From: an uncultured Hungatella sp.
GTDB taxonomy: Bacteria; Bacillota; Clostridia; Lachnospirales; Lachnospiraceae
Assembly: GCA_949879025.1 (NCBI GenBank)
Contig: CATLBO010000034.1
Location: forward strand, 1-32,178
Reading direction: 5' to 3'
DNA: 32,178 nucleotides
The notes beneath the pieces were generated by a model that was not told the origin of the DNA, searched no databases, and saw only the letters and a program-made list of their open reading frames with translations. Positions 16,178 through 22,888 of this stretch are shown in pieces (within the stretch, counting starts at the first letter, position 1; each line of letters begins with the position of its first letter). The position numbers and the translations under genes were made by a program.

Positions 16178-16217
16178 GAAAAGGTGGACTCCTTTAAAGC
16201 AGGGAGTCCACCTTTTC
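16178..16217. terminator. Bidirectional terminator between the MATE and DUF3842 genes
   Basis: A perfect 15-bp inverted repeat, GAAAAGGTGGACTCC (16178-16192) and GGAGTCCACCTTTTC (16203-16217), has a 10-nt loop and A/T ends on both sides. It serves the plus-strand MATE gene. On the minus strand it lies over the last codons of the DUF3842 gene, whose stop (16194-16196) is within the loop. Confidence 0.85.
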
Positions 16218-16598
16218 GCATACTAAGCGTATGTATTCACCCAGTCCGGTTTCTTTGCATCCCACAATGTAGTGGTTGCATCGGTTTACCGGAATCAGGA
16301 TTTTGTAGGCTTTGCTGGAGCCTATGGCCTGAGCAATTGCGGGAGTGATCTCGCCTAACAATGCATCTGCAAAGACAATGCCGATGGGGCCGATAATAAT
16401 GTCAGAGTTGCGGGCATTGACAATGCAGGGATTCTCTCCTGTGGCGCCGTAGTCTGCACCGGCTTTTACCATGGCAGCAGTGGCAGTGCTGTTTGTGCCG
16501 ATGGCGTACAATTCCAGATCCGGGTGGCGTTTCTTCAGCTGTTCGATGACTGTCCGGCCCATTTTGCCTCCCTGACCGTCGATAATGGTGATTTTCAT
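16194..16598 (-). CDS. DUF3842 family protein
   Basis: A 134-residue protein of the DUF3842 family, widespread in Clostridia and uncharacterised. The start, MKITIIDGQGGKMGRTVIEQL, is a glycine-rich Rossmann-like loop (GQGGxxG) that suggests nucleotide or cofactor binding. It is followed by the family blocks YAIGTNSTATAAMVKAGADYGATGENP, PIGIVFADALLGEITPAIA and KILIPVNRCNHYIVGC (quoted in parts), with conserved Asn and Cys. No membrane segment or signal peptide. A strong promoter lies upstream (16654-16682) and GAGGA precedes the ATG. It is monocistronic and converges on the MATE gene. The function should be left open. Confidence 0.9.
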   Translation of the reverse strand: MKITIIDGQGGKMGRTVIEQLKKRHPDLELYAIGTNSTATAAMVKAGADYGATGENPCIVNARNSDIIIGPIGIVFADALLGEITPAIAQAIGSSKAYKILIPVNRCNHYIVGCKETGLGEYIRLVCEKVDSLL

Positions 16599-16653
16599 AG
16601 GCTGTCCTCTTTTCTGTTTCTATGAAGTGTCTTTATTGCATTAGACGGAGTCT

Positions 16654-16682
16654 ATTGTACCGGATAGAGGCAGGCGTGTCAA
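16654..16682 (-). promoter_or_regulatory. Sigma-A promoter of the DUF3842 gene
   Basis: On the minus strand TTGACA (complement of 16677-16682), 17 nt, then TACAAT (complement of 16654-16659), about 55 nt before the start codon. A near-consensus promoter. Confidence 0.82.
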
Positions 16683-16758
16683 GACGGCCCATTAAGGGAC
16701 AAAGATGTACGGGGGATGCCGGGCATATAAGAAAATGATTTTATTTTCATAATAGGCG

Positions 16759-16767
16759 TGGTAGAAT
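16759..16767 (+). promoter_or_regulatory. Possible extended -10 promoter of the MFS transcript
   Basis: TGGTAGAAT gives an extended TG plus TAGAAT (16762-16767). The -35 position holds only TTTTAT (16739-16744), so the call is weak, but a start near 16774 would place the leader ORF at the very 5' end of the transcript. Confidence 0.35.
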
Positions 16768-16798
16768 GGAACTGCTAATGAGGAAGGAGGGAAAGGAT

Positions 16799-16855
16799 TT
16801 GCAGGCAGACAGTACTTATTTATGCATTGCAAATACTCCATGCAAAGTCTTTTAG
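16799..16855 (+). CDS. Putative leader peptide of the MFS exporter
   Basis: An 18-codon ORF starting at TTG 16799 with an excellent AAGGAGG site (16784-16790) 8 nt upstream and TAG stop at 16853-16855; the peptide reads (M)QADSTYLCIANTPCKVF. The same frame is also open from ATG 16778, which would give 25 residues, but that start lacks a ribosome site. The 3' part of the ORF is the 5' arm of two alternative RNA stems, as in leader peptides of antibiotic-inducible genes of the erm and efflux type. No function beyond regulation by its own translation is proposed. Support is positional and structural only; I do not recognise the peptide sequence with certainty. Confidence 0.6.
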   Translation: MQADSTYLCIANTPCKVF

Positions 16856-16949
16856 AGCAGGATTGCATGGAGGAAGGGGCATAGAAACTGCTCTTGGACT
16901 TTGCAGATTTCAATAAATTTATATTTTTTGAAAAGGAGCAAAGTCTGTG
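16837..16949 (+). promoter_or_regulatory. Candidate translational attenuator in the leader of the MFS exporter
   Basis: Four segments make exclusive stems. Segment 1, CTCCATGCAA (16837-16846), pairs perfectly with segment 2, TTGCATGGAG (16863-16872). TGCAAAGTC (16841-16849) plus AGAGCAG (16854-16860) pairs instead with CTGCTCT (16888-16894) and GACTTTGCA (16897-16905). That same GACTTTGC (16897-16904) can pair with GCAAAGTC (16938-16945), lying between the AAAGGAG site (16932-16938) and the GTG start (16947). A ribosome on the leader ORF would cover segment 1 and decide which form prevails. Confidence 0.62.
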
Positions 16950-18263
16950 AAAAATTTTAAAGAAAGTATGAAAAGCTTACGGGAAATGAGGACATTCCTG
17001 CTGCTGTGGCTGACTCAGTCTTTTTCCGGGCTGGGCAGTGCCATGACAAGCTATGCACTGGTAATCTGGTCTTATTCCCAGAAAGGTTCTGCGCTGATGA
17101 CAGCGCTTTTAATGGTTAGTTCCTATGCGCCTTATGTGGTGTTCAGCATTTTTGCAGGAGCCTTAAGCGATAGGTGGAACAAAAAGATCACCATGCTGGC
17201 ATGTGATTCCATAGCTGCGCTGACCACGGTTGTGGTACTGCTTCTGCTGCGTAATGGGACACTGGGGCTTGGGCACCTTTACCTGCTGAATACAGTAAAC
17301 GGCCTGATGAATACGGTACAGCAGCCGGCATCAGAGGTGGCTACCACAAAGGTGCTGCCAAAGAAGTATTACCAGCAGGTGGGAGGGCTGAAATACTTTG
17401 CCTCCTCCCTTAATTCTATTTTGACGCCTGTTATTGCCACTGCGGTTTTGGGGCTGGCAGGCATGGGAGCAGTGGTGGCTTTTGATCTGTTTACCTTTGG
17501 CATTGCCTTTTTAACCCTGACATTTTTTATCCGGATTCCGGAAGACAGGGAGGATACAGGCGGACAGGAAAAGCTGCTTGCTTCGGCAAAGAAGGGCATT
17601 GCTTTTTTAAAAGAGGAGCAGGGGATTCTTAATCTGATTCTGTTTTTGGCGGCAATCAATCTGGTGGCATCTGTTTATGAAGCGGCATTTCCGGCCATGA
17701 TGCTTTCCAGGAATGGAGGAAGCGAAAGAGTTCTGGGACTGGTCAATGCGGTGATCGGCATTGCCACATTTACAGGAAGCATTTTGGCTTCCTTTATGAA
17801 AGCGCCTAAAAGCAGAGTACGGGTTATCTGCAACTGCCTGCTGTTTTCCATGAGTACGGAAAATTTCCTTCTGGCATTTGGCAGGACACCTTTGGTGTGG
17901 TGTGTGGGAGGCGTTCTGGGATGGATTGCCATACCTGTCATGAGCACCAACCTGGACGCCATTTTGCGGCTTCGTGTGCCGGAAAAGATGCAGGGGCGGG
18001 TATACTCAGTGCGGAATTCGCTGCAGTTTTTCACCATCCCCATAGGATATTTTCTGGGCGGGTTTCTGGTGGATCAGGTGTTTGAGCCGGTTATGGCAAT
18101 GCAGGGCCCTGATAGTGTGCTGGTGAGGATGTTCGGAAGCGGAAAAGGCTCAGGGGCCGCTTTTCTGTTTTTTGTCATTGCATTTGTGGGGATTGGCATT
18201 TGCCTGTATTTCAGACGAAATAAAGATATCTGGAAACTGGAGCAGGAATCAACTTATTTTTAA
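16947..18263 (+). CDS. MFS exporter of the DHA3 / macrolide-efflux (Mef-like) type
   Basis: A 438-residue major facilitator with twelve hydrophobic segments. Its layout resembles the DHA3 drug:H+ antiporters that include Mef(A) macrolide pumps: TFLLLWLTQSFSGLGSAMTSYAL in TM1, then the loop 2-3 signature GALSDRWNKKITML, TVNGLMNTVQQPASEV, and the C-terminal GRVYSVRNSLQFFTIPIGYFLGG, where Mef-like proteins have GRVFSLTGSIMSLAMPIG. It should expel a hydrophobic compound at the membrane; the substrate is not known. GTG 16947 has AAAGGAG 8 nt upstream, and that ribosome site falls within the candidate attenuator, which fits a drug-inducible pump. A terminator and then a PadR-regulated unit follow. 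Confidence 0.88.
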   Translation: MKNFKESMKSLREMRTFLLLWLTQSFSGLGSAMTSYALVIWSYSQKGSALMTALLMVSSYAPYVVFSIFAGALSDRWNKKITMLACDSIAALTTVVVLLLLRNGTLGLGHLYLLNTVNGLMNTVQQPASEVATTKVLPKKYYQQVGGLKYFASSLNSILTPVIATAVLGLAGMGAVVAFDLFTFGIAFLTLTFFIRIPEDREDTGGQEKLLASAKKGIAFLKEEQGILNLILFLAAINLVASVYEAAFPAMMLSRNGGSERVLGLVNAVIGIATFTGSILASFMKAPKSRVRVICNCLLFSMSTENFLLAFGRTPLVWCVGGVLGWIAIPVMSTNLDAILRLRVPEKMQGRVYSVRNSLQFFTIPIGYFLGGFLVDQVFEPVMAMQGPDSVLVRMFGSGKGSGAAFLFFVIAFVGIGICLYFRRNKDIWKLEQESTYF

Positions 18264-18277
18264 TATAAGGAAAAGGT

Positions 18278-18316
18278 CATCATACCAGACTGCCGTCTAT
18301 GTATGATGGCTTTTTT
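18278..18316 (+). terminator. Intrinsic terminator after the MFS exporter
   Basis: CATCATAC (18278-18285) pairs with GTATGATG (18301-18308); AGAC and GTCT pair inside. A run of six T (18311-18316) follows. Confidence 0.87.
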
Positions 18317-18320
18317 GATG

Positions 18321-18375
18321 TTGACAATATCGAATATCGATAGTATAATGTGTAATATCGATATTCGATATTACA
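18321..18375 (+). promoter_or_regulatory. PadR-unit promoter with two palindromic operator sites
   Basis: TTGACA (18321-18326), 17 nt and TATAAT (18344-18349) match the sigma-A consensus exactly. The spacer contains ATCGAATATCGAT. Downstream lies a palindrome with 10-bp arms, TGTAATATCG (18351-18360) and CGATATTACA (18366-18375). Both sites share the ATATCGATAT core. PadR-family repressors bind such AT-rich palindromes at their own promoters, so autorepression is likely. Confidence 0.85.
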
Positions 18376-18405
18376 TAGATTGCTCAGAAGGAAGGAGGCG
18401 GTTTT

Positions 18406-18750
18406 ATGGCCCGTGAACAGTTTCAGAGTCTTAGTGAGCAGATGTATTATATGCTGCTGGCTTTGTGGGATACGCAGTGCGGAGCAGATATTTCCAGGCA
18501 GGTGACCCGATTGTCCCAAGGCCGTATCCGGATTGGGCCTGGCACTCTGTATACGCTGCTGGCCCGCTTTGAGGAGCAGAAGATGATTCGGGAGACAGAG
18601 AACGTGGGCAGAAGGCGATACTATGTGATCACGGAAAAAGGAAAAGAGATGATGCGAGAAGAATATATAAGGCTTCAGAATCTGATACGGGATGGTTCCC
18701 CTTATCTGGATCAGGAACAGGACAGTGCCGCCCAGGGCCAATCACAGTGA
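18406..18750 (+). CDS. PadR family transcriptional regulator
   Basis: A 114-residue PadR winged-helix repressor: SEQMYYMLLALWDTQCGADI is the start of the HTH (the LLALW pattern is typical), GRIRIGPGTLYTLLARFEEQ is the recognition-helix block with the conserved GTLYxLLxR, and RRRYYVITEKGKEMMREE is the wing and last helix. Subgroup-2-sized PadR proteins like this lack the long C-terminal domain and dimerise through their last helix. ATG 18406 has AAGGAGG upstream. The gene lies directly behind the palindromic promoter and 108 bp before a DUF2812 membrane protein, a pairing common in Clostridia. The inducing signal is unknown. Confidence 0.93.
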   Translation: MAREQFQSLSEQMYYMLLALWDTQCGADISRQVTRLSQGRIRIGPGTLYTLLARFEEQKMIRETENVGRRRYYVITEKGKEMMREEYIRLQNLIRDGSPYLDQEQDSAAQGQSQ

Positions 18751-18858
18751 AGTCAGTGCCCATGGATTGGATCATCTTTGGTCTGCAGAGGGATGTACAG
18801 CAGCCCCTGTGGTTTAGACGAGAACATAAAAAGCACCTGGAAGGAGGAACCTGTTAAA

Positions 18859-19734
18859 ATGAGAAAAAGACACAGATATGTGCCTGGATTTTTCCAAATT
18901 TATGAAAATGATTCTCTGAAAGGCTATCTGGAGTTTATGGCACAGAATGGATGGAGATTAAAAAGCGTAGGCAACGTGTTTCTTCATTTTGAAGCTTGCC
19001 AGCCCCGAAGAATACGATATTGCGTAGAGGTTATGGAAAAGCCCAGCGCCTATGCATCGAATCAGACAGAGAAAATGAAAACGTACCGGGAGTTTTGCCG
19101 GGATGCCGGGTGGGATTATGCAGGAATTATAGGATATCTTCATATATTTTATACGGAAGATGAGAATGCGGTTTTGGTAGAGACTGATCCGGGGGAGAGG
19201 TATGAAAGGATCTGCCAGGCATGTCAGGGCAATATGCGCATGTTTTTTGTGATTTTTATGATGCTTGTAACATTAAATTTATACAGCTGTTATTTAAAAC
19301 GGACTCTGTTATGCCATAATGGCTTTATTGCTGTGCTTATGGCAGGCGCTCTGGCCTGGAGCATGGGAGAATTTTATATGTGGAAAGGCCGGGCGCAGAG
19401 AAGCCTGGAGAAATCTGGCACGCTGCCCTGTATTTCCTGGAGGGCTGCCAGGAGGAAGAACTATGGGGTTGTTGTCCTGACTCTGATGTTTAGCCTGGTT
19501 CCTCTTGTGTACACTGCAGGGCGTGCATCATCATGGGCGCTGATTGGCGTCCTGGCAGGACTTTGGATATATATAGGCATTCTGATGTTTATCTGCAGCA
19601 GGCTGCTTTCCTGGATCAGGGAGAAACGGGCATACAGCAGATGGACGAACATGGTTATTTATTGGGGATTAGGACTGGCGGCAGGGGCTGTTTTGGGGGC
19701 AGGATTTCTGGCCTGGATTTTCAGGGTACTGTAA
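18859..19734 (+). CDS. DUF2812 domain membrane protein, PadR partner
   Basis: A 291-residue protein. The cytoplasmic N-terminal domain (RRHRYVPG..., YLEFMAQNGWRLKSVGNVFLHFE, RIRYCVEVM, YREFCRDAGWDY, IFYTEDE) is DUF2812. The C-terminal half has about five hydrophobic helices: from MRMFFVIFMMLV, GFIAVLMAGALAWSM, YGVVVLTLMFSLVPLVY, ALIGVLAGLWIYIGILMFI and IYWGLGLAAGAVLGAGF. DUF2812 proteins are regularly encoded after PadR genes and are thought to sense or respond to membrane stress; the biochemical role is unknown. I place the start at ATG 18859 because AAGGAGG (18841-18847) lies 11 nt upstream; the frame is open further back to 18778 without a site. It is probably cotranscribed with padR. Confidence 0.85.
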   Translation: MRKRHRYVPGFFQIYENDSLKGYLEFMAQNGWRLKSVGNVFLHFEACQPRRIRYCVEVMEKPSAYASNQTEKMKTYREFCRDAGWDYAGIIGYLHIFYTEDENAVLVETDPGERYERICQACQGNMRMFFVIFMMLVTLNLYSCYLKRTLLCHNGFIAVLMAGALAWSMGEFYMWKGRAQRSLEKSGTLPCISWRAARRKNYGVVVLTLMFSLVPLVYTAGRASSWALIGVLAGLWIYIGILMFICSRLLSWIREKRAYSRWTNMVIYWGLGLAAGAVLGAGFLAWIFRVL

Positions 19735-19920
19735 AGTTTTATTCTTTTTTGCGGTTGTCTATTTGTGGATTTGTACAGGAATCTACCTGGATAGCTTCAA
19801 ACGGAATTATAGGGTATGGGGAAAACTTTCCTGCAGAAATCCCAGTTTATCCAAATAAAAATTATAGAGTGCACAAAGAGGATTTGAAAAAGTCCGCCCA
19901 GGCTGCTAAAAAATTTCAGC
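19735..19920 (+). other. Intergenic stretch before the thrS T-box
   Basis: No gene with a ribosome site is visible and no terminator is obvious after the DUF2812 gene. One frame stays open across the stretch (to about 19958) and reads smoothly near its end (KNYRVHKEDLKKSAQAAK), but it begins inside the DUF2812 gene in another frame and overlaps the thrS promoter, so I treat it as chance or a relic. Confidence 0.4.
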
Positions 19921-19948
19921 TTGACAAAACAAAAACCAATGCTATAAT
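19921..19948 (+). promoter_or_regulatory. Sigma-A promoter of the thrS T-box transcript
   Basis: TTGACA (19921-19926), a 16-nt spacer and TATAAT (19943-19948). The RNA should start near 19955, just before the T-box leader. Confidence 0.83.
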
Positions 19949-19959
19949 CAACACATAAG

Positions 19960-20212
19960 GAAATGCAGATAAAATAATGCGTTGACGGGGAAAGTAGGCT
20001 ATCAGGAAACGTTCAGAGAGAGATGGCAAGGTGTGAGCATCTTACGGGGCCAGGCAGCTGAAGACCACCTCCGAGCGGTCCTTAATCGGACACGGTGATT
20101 CCGTTATCATCAGGAAAGAAGCGGTCAAAGCGGCAGCGCTGCTTTGGCAAAAAGGGTGGAACCGCGATTTTTATCGTCCCTTCCTGCAGGAAACTGCAGG
20201 AAGGGATTTTTT
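19960..20212 (+). promoter_or_regulatory. T-box riboswitch controlling thrS (threonine)
   Basis: The diagnostic T-box AGGGTGGAACCGCG is at 20153-20166. The terminator is a perfect stem, CCCTTCCTGCAG (20178-20189) / CTGCAGGAAGGG (20194-20205), capped by GAAA and followed by six T (20207-20212). The upstream RNA has the stem I features, with GAAGACCACCTCCGAGC around 20061-20077 as specifier loop; ACC (20064-20066 or 20067-20069) is a threonine codon. Uncharged tRNA-Thr would pair with it and with the T-box, favouring the antiterminator and thrS expression. Confidence 0.93.
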
Positions 20213-20297
20213 GCTGTACGGCACAACTTTGTGCTGATGCCTGCAGGCGGAGGAAACAAATATAATCGTTAGAAAACAGGAAAAGGAGAGCTTTATT

Positions 20298-22226
20298 ATG
20301 AAAGTGACATTAAAAGACGGAAGCTTTAAAGAGTATGAACAGCCTATATCAGTAATTGATATTGCTGCATCCATCAGCCCGGGTCTGGCCAGGATGGCCT
20401 GTGCAGGAGACATAGACGGGGAAAGCGTTGATCTGAGATATGTGGTTGACAGAGACTGCCAGATGAACATTCTGACAGCCAAGGACGAAAAGGGGCTGGC
20501 AGCTCTGCGTCACACGGCCAGCCATGTAATGGCTCAGGCGGTGAAGAGGCTGTACCCAGATGCAAAACTGGCTATCGGGCCGTCCATTGCAGACGGATTT
20601 TACTATGATATTGACTTTGCATCTCCTATTACGGCGGAGGACTTGGAGAAGATCGAGGGGGAGATGAAAAAAATCATTAAGGAAGCCCTTCCCCTGGAAC
20701 GGTTTGCCCTGCCAAGGGAGGAAGCTTTGGCTTTGATGAAGGAGAAAGCGGAGCCCTATAAAGTGGAGCTGATTGAGGATCTGCCGGAGGGCGAGGAGAT
20801 CAGCTTTTATAAACAGGGAGAATTTACGGATCTGTGCGCAGGCCCTCATTTGATGAATACGAAAGATGTGGGAAAGGCTTATAAGCTGACCAGCATTGCA
20901 GGGGCTTACTGGAGGGGCAATGAGCACAATAAGATGCTGACCCGCATCTATGCAACGGCATTTGGAAAGAAAGAGGAACTGGAAGCCTACCTTACTATGA
21001 TGGAAGAGGCAAAGAAACGGGATCATAGGAAGCTGGGCAAGGAACTGGGACTGTTTATGATGCATGACGCAGGCCCGGGATTCCCGTTCTTCCTGCCAAA
21101 GGGCATGGTGCTTAAAAATACGCTGATGGAATACTGGAGGGAGATTCACAAAAAGGCCGGATATGTGGAGATCTCCACGCCGATTATGCTTAACAGAAGC
21201 TTATGGGAAACTTCAGGTCATTGGGATCACTATAAAAACAATATGTATACAACGGTTATTGACGAGCAGGATTTTGCCATCAAGCCTATGAACTGCCCAG
21301 GAGGGGTGTTGGTATACGCTTCAGAACCCCGCTCTTACCGCGATCTGCCCTTAAGAATGGGGGAAATAGGCCTGGTACACCGCCACGAGAAATCAGGCCA
21401 GCTTCACGGCCTTATGCGTGTAAGATGCTTTAATCAGGATGATGCCCACATTTTCATGACTCCGGAACAGATTAAAGAGGAGATCAAGGGAGTTGCCAGA
21501 CTGATTAATGAGGTTTATACGCTGTTTGGATTTAAATATCATGTAGAACTGTCCACCAGGCCGGAGGACAGCATGGGAAGCGACCAGGACTGGGAGATGG
21601 CTACAGAAGGCCTCCGTAGCGCCTTGGACGAGCTGGGCCTTGATTACGTGGTAAATGAAGGAGACGGCGCATTCTACGGGCCGAAGATCGATTTCCATCT
21701 GGTGGATGCCATTGGAAGAACCTGGCAGTGCGGAACGATTCAGCTTGACTTCCAGCTGCCTCAGCGGTTTGAACTGGAGTACCAGGGTGCTGACGGAGAG
21801 AAGCATCGTCCCATTATGATCCACCGGGTAGCCTTTGGTTCCATTGAGCGCTTTATTGGCATTCTGATTGAGCATTTTGCTGGCGCCTTCCCTACATGGC
21901 TGGCTCCGGTACAGGTAAAAGTCCTGCCTATTTCCGACAAGTTTGCAGAGTATGGGGAAAAGGTCAGAAAGCAGCTTGATGATGCAGGCATCCGAGTGGA
22001 ACTTGATACCCGCTCTGAAAAGATCGGATATAAGATCCGGGAGGCTCAGATGCAGAAGATTCCTTACATGCTGATTGTGGGACAAAAGGAACAGGAAGAA
22101 GGCCTGGTTGCAGTGAGAAGCAGGTTTGAGGGAGATGAGGGACAGAAGTCCCTGGAAGCCTTTATTCAGGCTGTAAAGGAAGAGATAAGAACTAAGGCAG
22201 TGCGGGAGGCAAAAGGACAGCAGTAG
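20298..22226 (+). CDS. thrS: Threonine--tRNA ligase
   Basis: A full-length 642-residue class II threonyl-tRNA synthetase that charges tRNA-Thr. Domains in order: N-terminal TGS (about 1-60), the editing/second additional domain with HTASHVMAQAV (HxxxH) and the TDLCAGPHL and GAYWRGNEH blocks, the catalytic core with motif 1 near EISTPIML, MNCPGG (zinc-binding Cys), motif 2 RMGEIGLVHRHEKSGQLHGL and FNQDDAHIF, motif 3 near MIHRVAFGSIERFIGILIEH, and the C-terminal anticodon-binding domain from APVQVKVLPISDK. AAAAGGAG precedes ATG 20298. Controlled by the T-box just upstream. No odd features; no clear terminator follows, only the repeat at 22287. Confidence 0.98.
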   Translation: MKVTLKDGSFKEYEQPISVIDIAASISPGLARMACAGDIDGESVDLRYVVDRDCQMNILTAKDEKGLAALRHTASHVMAQAVKRLYPDAKLAIGPSIADGFYYDIDFASPITAEDLEKIEGEMKKIIKEALPLERFALPREEALALMKEKAEPYKVELIEDLPEGEEISFYKQGEFTDLCAGPHLMNTKDVGKAYKLTSIAGAYWRGNEHNKMLTRIYATAFGKKEELEAYLTMMEEAKKRDHRKLGKELGLFMMHDAGPGFPFFLPKGMVLKNTLMEYWREIHKKAGYVEISTPIMLNRSLWETSGHWDHYKNNMYTTVIDEQDFAIKPMNCPGGVLVYASEPRSYRDLPLRMGEIGLVHRHEKSGQLHGLMRVRCFNQDDAHIFMTPEQIKEEIKGVARLINEVYTLFGFKYHVELSTRPEDSMGSDQDWEMATEGLRSALDELGLDYVVNEGDGAFYGPKIDFHLVDAIGRTWQCGTIQLDFQLPQRFELEYQGADGEKHRPIMIHRVAFGSIERFIGILIEHFAGAFPTWLAPVQVKVLPISDKFAEYGEKVRKQLDDAGIRVELDTRSEKIGYKIREAQMQKIPYMLIVGQKEQEEGLVAVRSRFEGDEGQKSLEAFIQAVKEEIRTKAVREAKGQQ

Positions 22227-22286
22227 AAATTTTAACCTGCAGCCGTCAAGGGATGCTTCCCAAAGGACAATGTGGCTGAATCAATG

Positions 22287-22369
22287 AGGCGGCATGAATT
22301 CAGGGATGCCAAATGCCCACGCCAGATTTTCACGTACAGCGGTGGGCCCAGCCAGGCGCATGCAGGTTT
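22287..22369. repeat. Interspersed repeat copy 1 (after thrS)
   Basis: An element of about 83 bp: AGGCGGCATGAATTCAGG with a GGCAT...ATGCC hairpin, ending in the 18-mer CCAGGCGCATGCAGGTTT (22352-22369). A closely similar copy lies at 24689-24773, and the 18-mer recurs exactly at 24647-24664. It is intergenic and carries no ORF with a ribosome site. Confidence 0.75.
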
Positions 22370-22582
22370 GCTCGAAAAAGGCTGCACTCTGTCAGGGTGA
22401 AGTTTGCCATACAGAAGAGACCCGATTTTGCGGGGGCTTGGGAATGCATGGAACACCTGAACCTGGACGGACATGGCCTTTTTCAGGCCTGCAGCAACTT
22501 TAACAGAATAACACTATTCAGATAAGCCTGACAGTTACTATGCTGATTCCAAAATGTTCCAGAATGCCCTGATTTTTGCGGC
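22370..22582. other. Gene-free stretch between repeat copy 1 and the Mn riboswitch promoter
   Basis: Short ORFs here lack ribosome sites. GGCCTTTTTCAGGCC (about 22476) could form a small hairpin but has no T-run after it. I see nothing else I can name. Confidence 0.4.
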
Positions 22583-22611
22583 TTGACAATTTTGTCTTAA
22601 AGTGTTATATT
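22583..22611 (+). promoter_or_regulatory. Sigma-A promoter of the Mn-riboswitch operon
   Basis: TTGACA (22583-22588), 17 nt, TATATT (22606-22611). The transcript would begin just before the riboswitch. Confidence 0.82.
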
Positions 22612-22622
22612 ATTAACAAGCA

Positions 22623-22776
22623 AATGAAAGGGAGTAGCGAAACGTTTTCCATACAGAATCTGTATAGAATCAACGGGTTTGAAATCGTCGGCCGATGCCA
22701 AAAGGCATCCGTATCAAATGAGAAAGCAAGACTTTTATTGTGGCAGAAAAGAGATGTCATGGTAAGAGTCTTTTTT
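22623..22776 (+). promoter_or_regulatory. yybP-ykoY family (manganese) riboswitch with terminator platform
   Basis: The aptamer shows the family's two conserved loops: GGGAGTAGCG right after the P1 5' strand AATGAAAG (22623-22630), and AAAGCAAGAC before the P1 3' strand CTTTTATT (22732-22739). Between them are hairpins ATACAG/CTGTAT (22651-22665) and GATGCC/GGCATC (22694-22709) and the block GAAATCGTCGG. The terminator, an 18-bp stem 22728-22745 / 22755-22772 followed by TTTTTT (22771-22776), reuses the P1 3' strand, so Mn2+-stabilised P1 would prevent termination. Known members respond to Mn2+. Confidence 0.78.
22728..22776 (+). terminator. Riboswitch-controlled intrinsic terminator
   Basis: AAGACTTTTATTGTGGCA (22728-22745) pairs with TGTCATGGTAAGAGTCTT (22755-22772), including several G-U pairs, followed by six T. 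It competes with riboswitch stem P1 for 22732-22739. Confidence 0.8.
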
Positions 22777-22888
22777 ATTTTATATCTTTCTATGGCAGAT
22801 AACATGTCTGCTTCAGGGAATCCATATATTCCAGGACGCTGTCTGCCTAATAAAGGTTGTGCACAAAGAAAGAGGGGAGAGAATATAT

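Noticed and set aside
19533..19958. A 141-codon ORF overlapping the DUF2812 gene
   Set aside because: Most of it is a shadow of the DUF2812 frame, and it runs into the thrS promoter; only its tail is mentioned as a possible relic.
20349..21149. A 266-codon minus-strand ORF inside thrS
   Set aside because: Antisense shadow of a highly conserved gene, with no promoter or ribosome site of its own.
22294..22525. Two overlapping ORFs of about 70 codons after thrS
   Set aside because: They lie over repeat copy 1 and lack ribosome sites; the open frames come from GC-rich repeat sequence.
22623..22740. Reading the leader RNA as a T-box
   Set aside because: The T-box motif AGGGTGGAACC is absent, while the GGGAGTAGCG and GCAAGAC loops fit yybP-ykoY.
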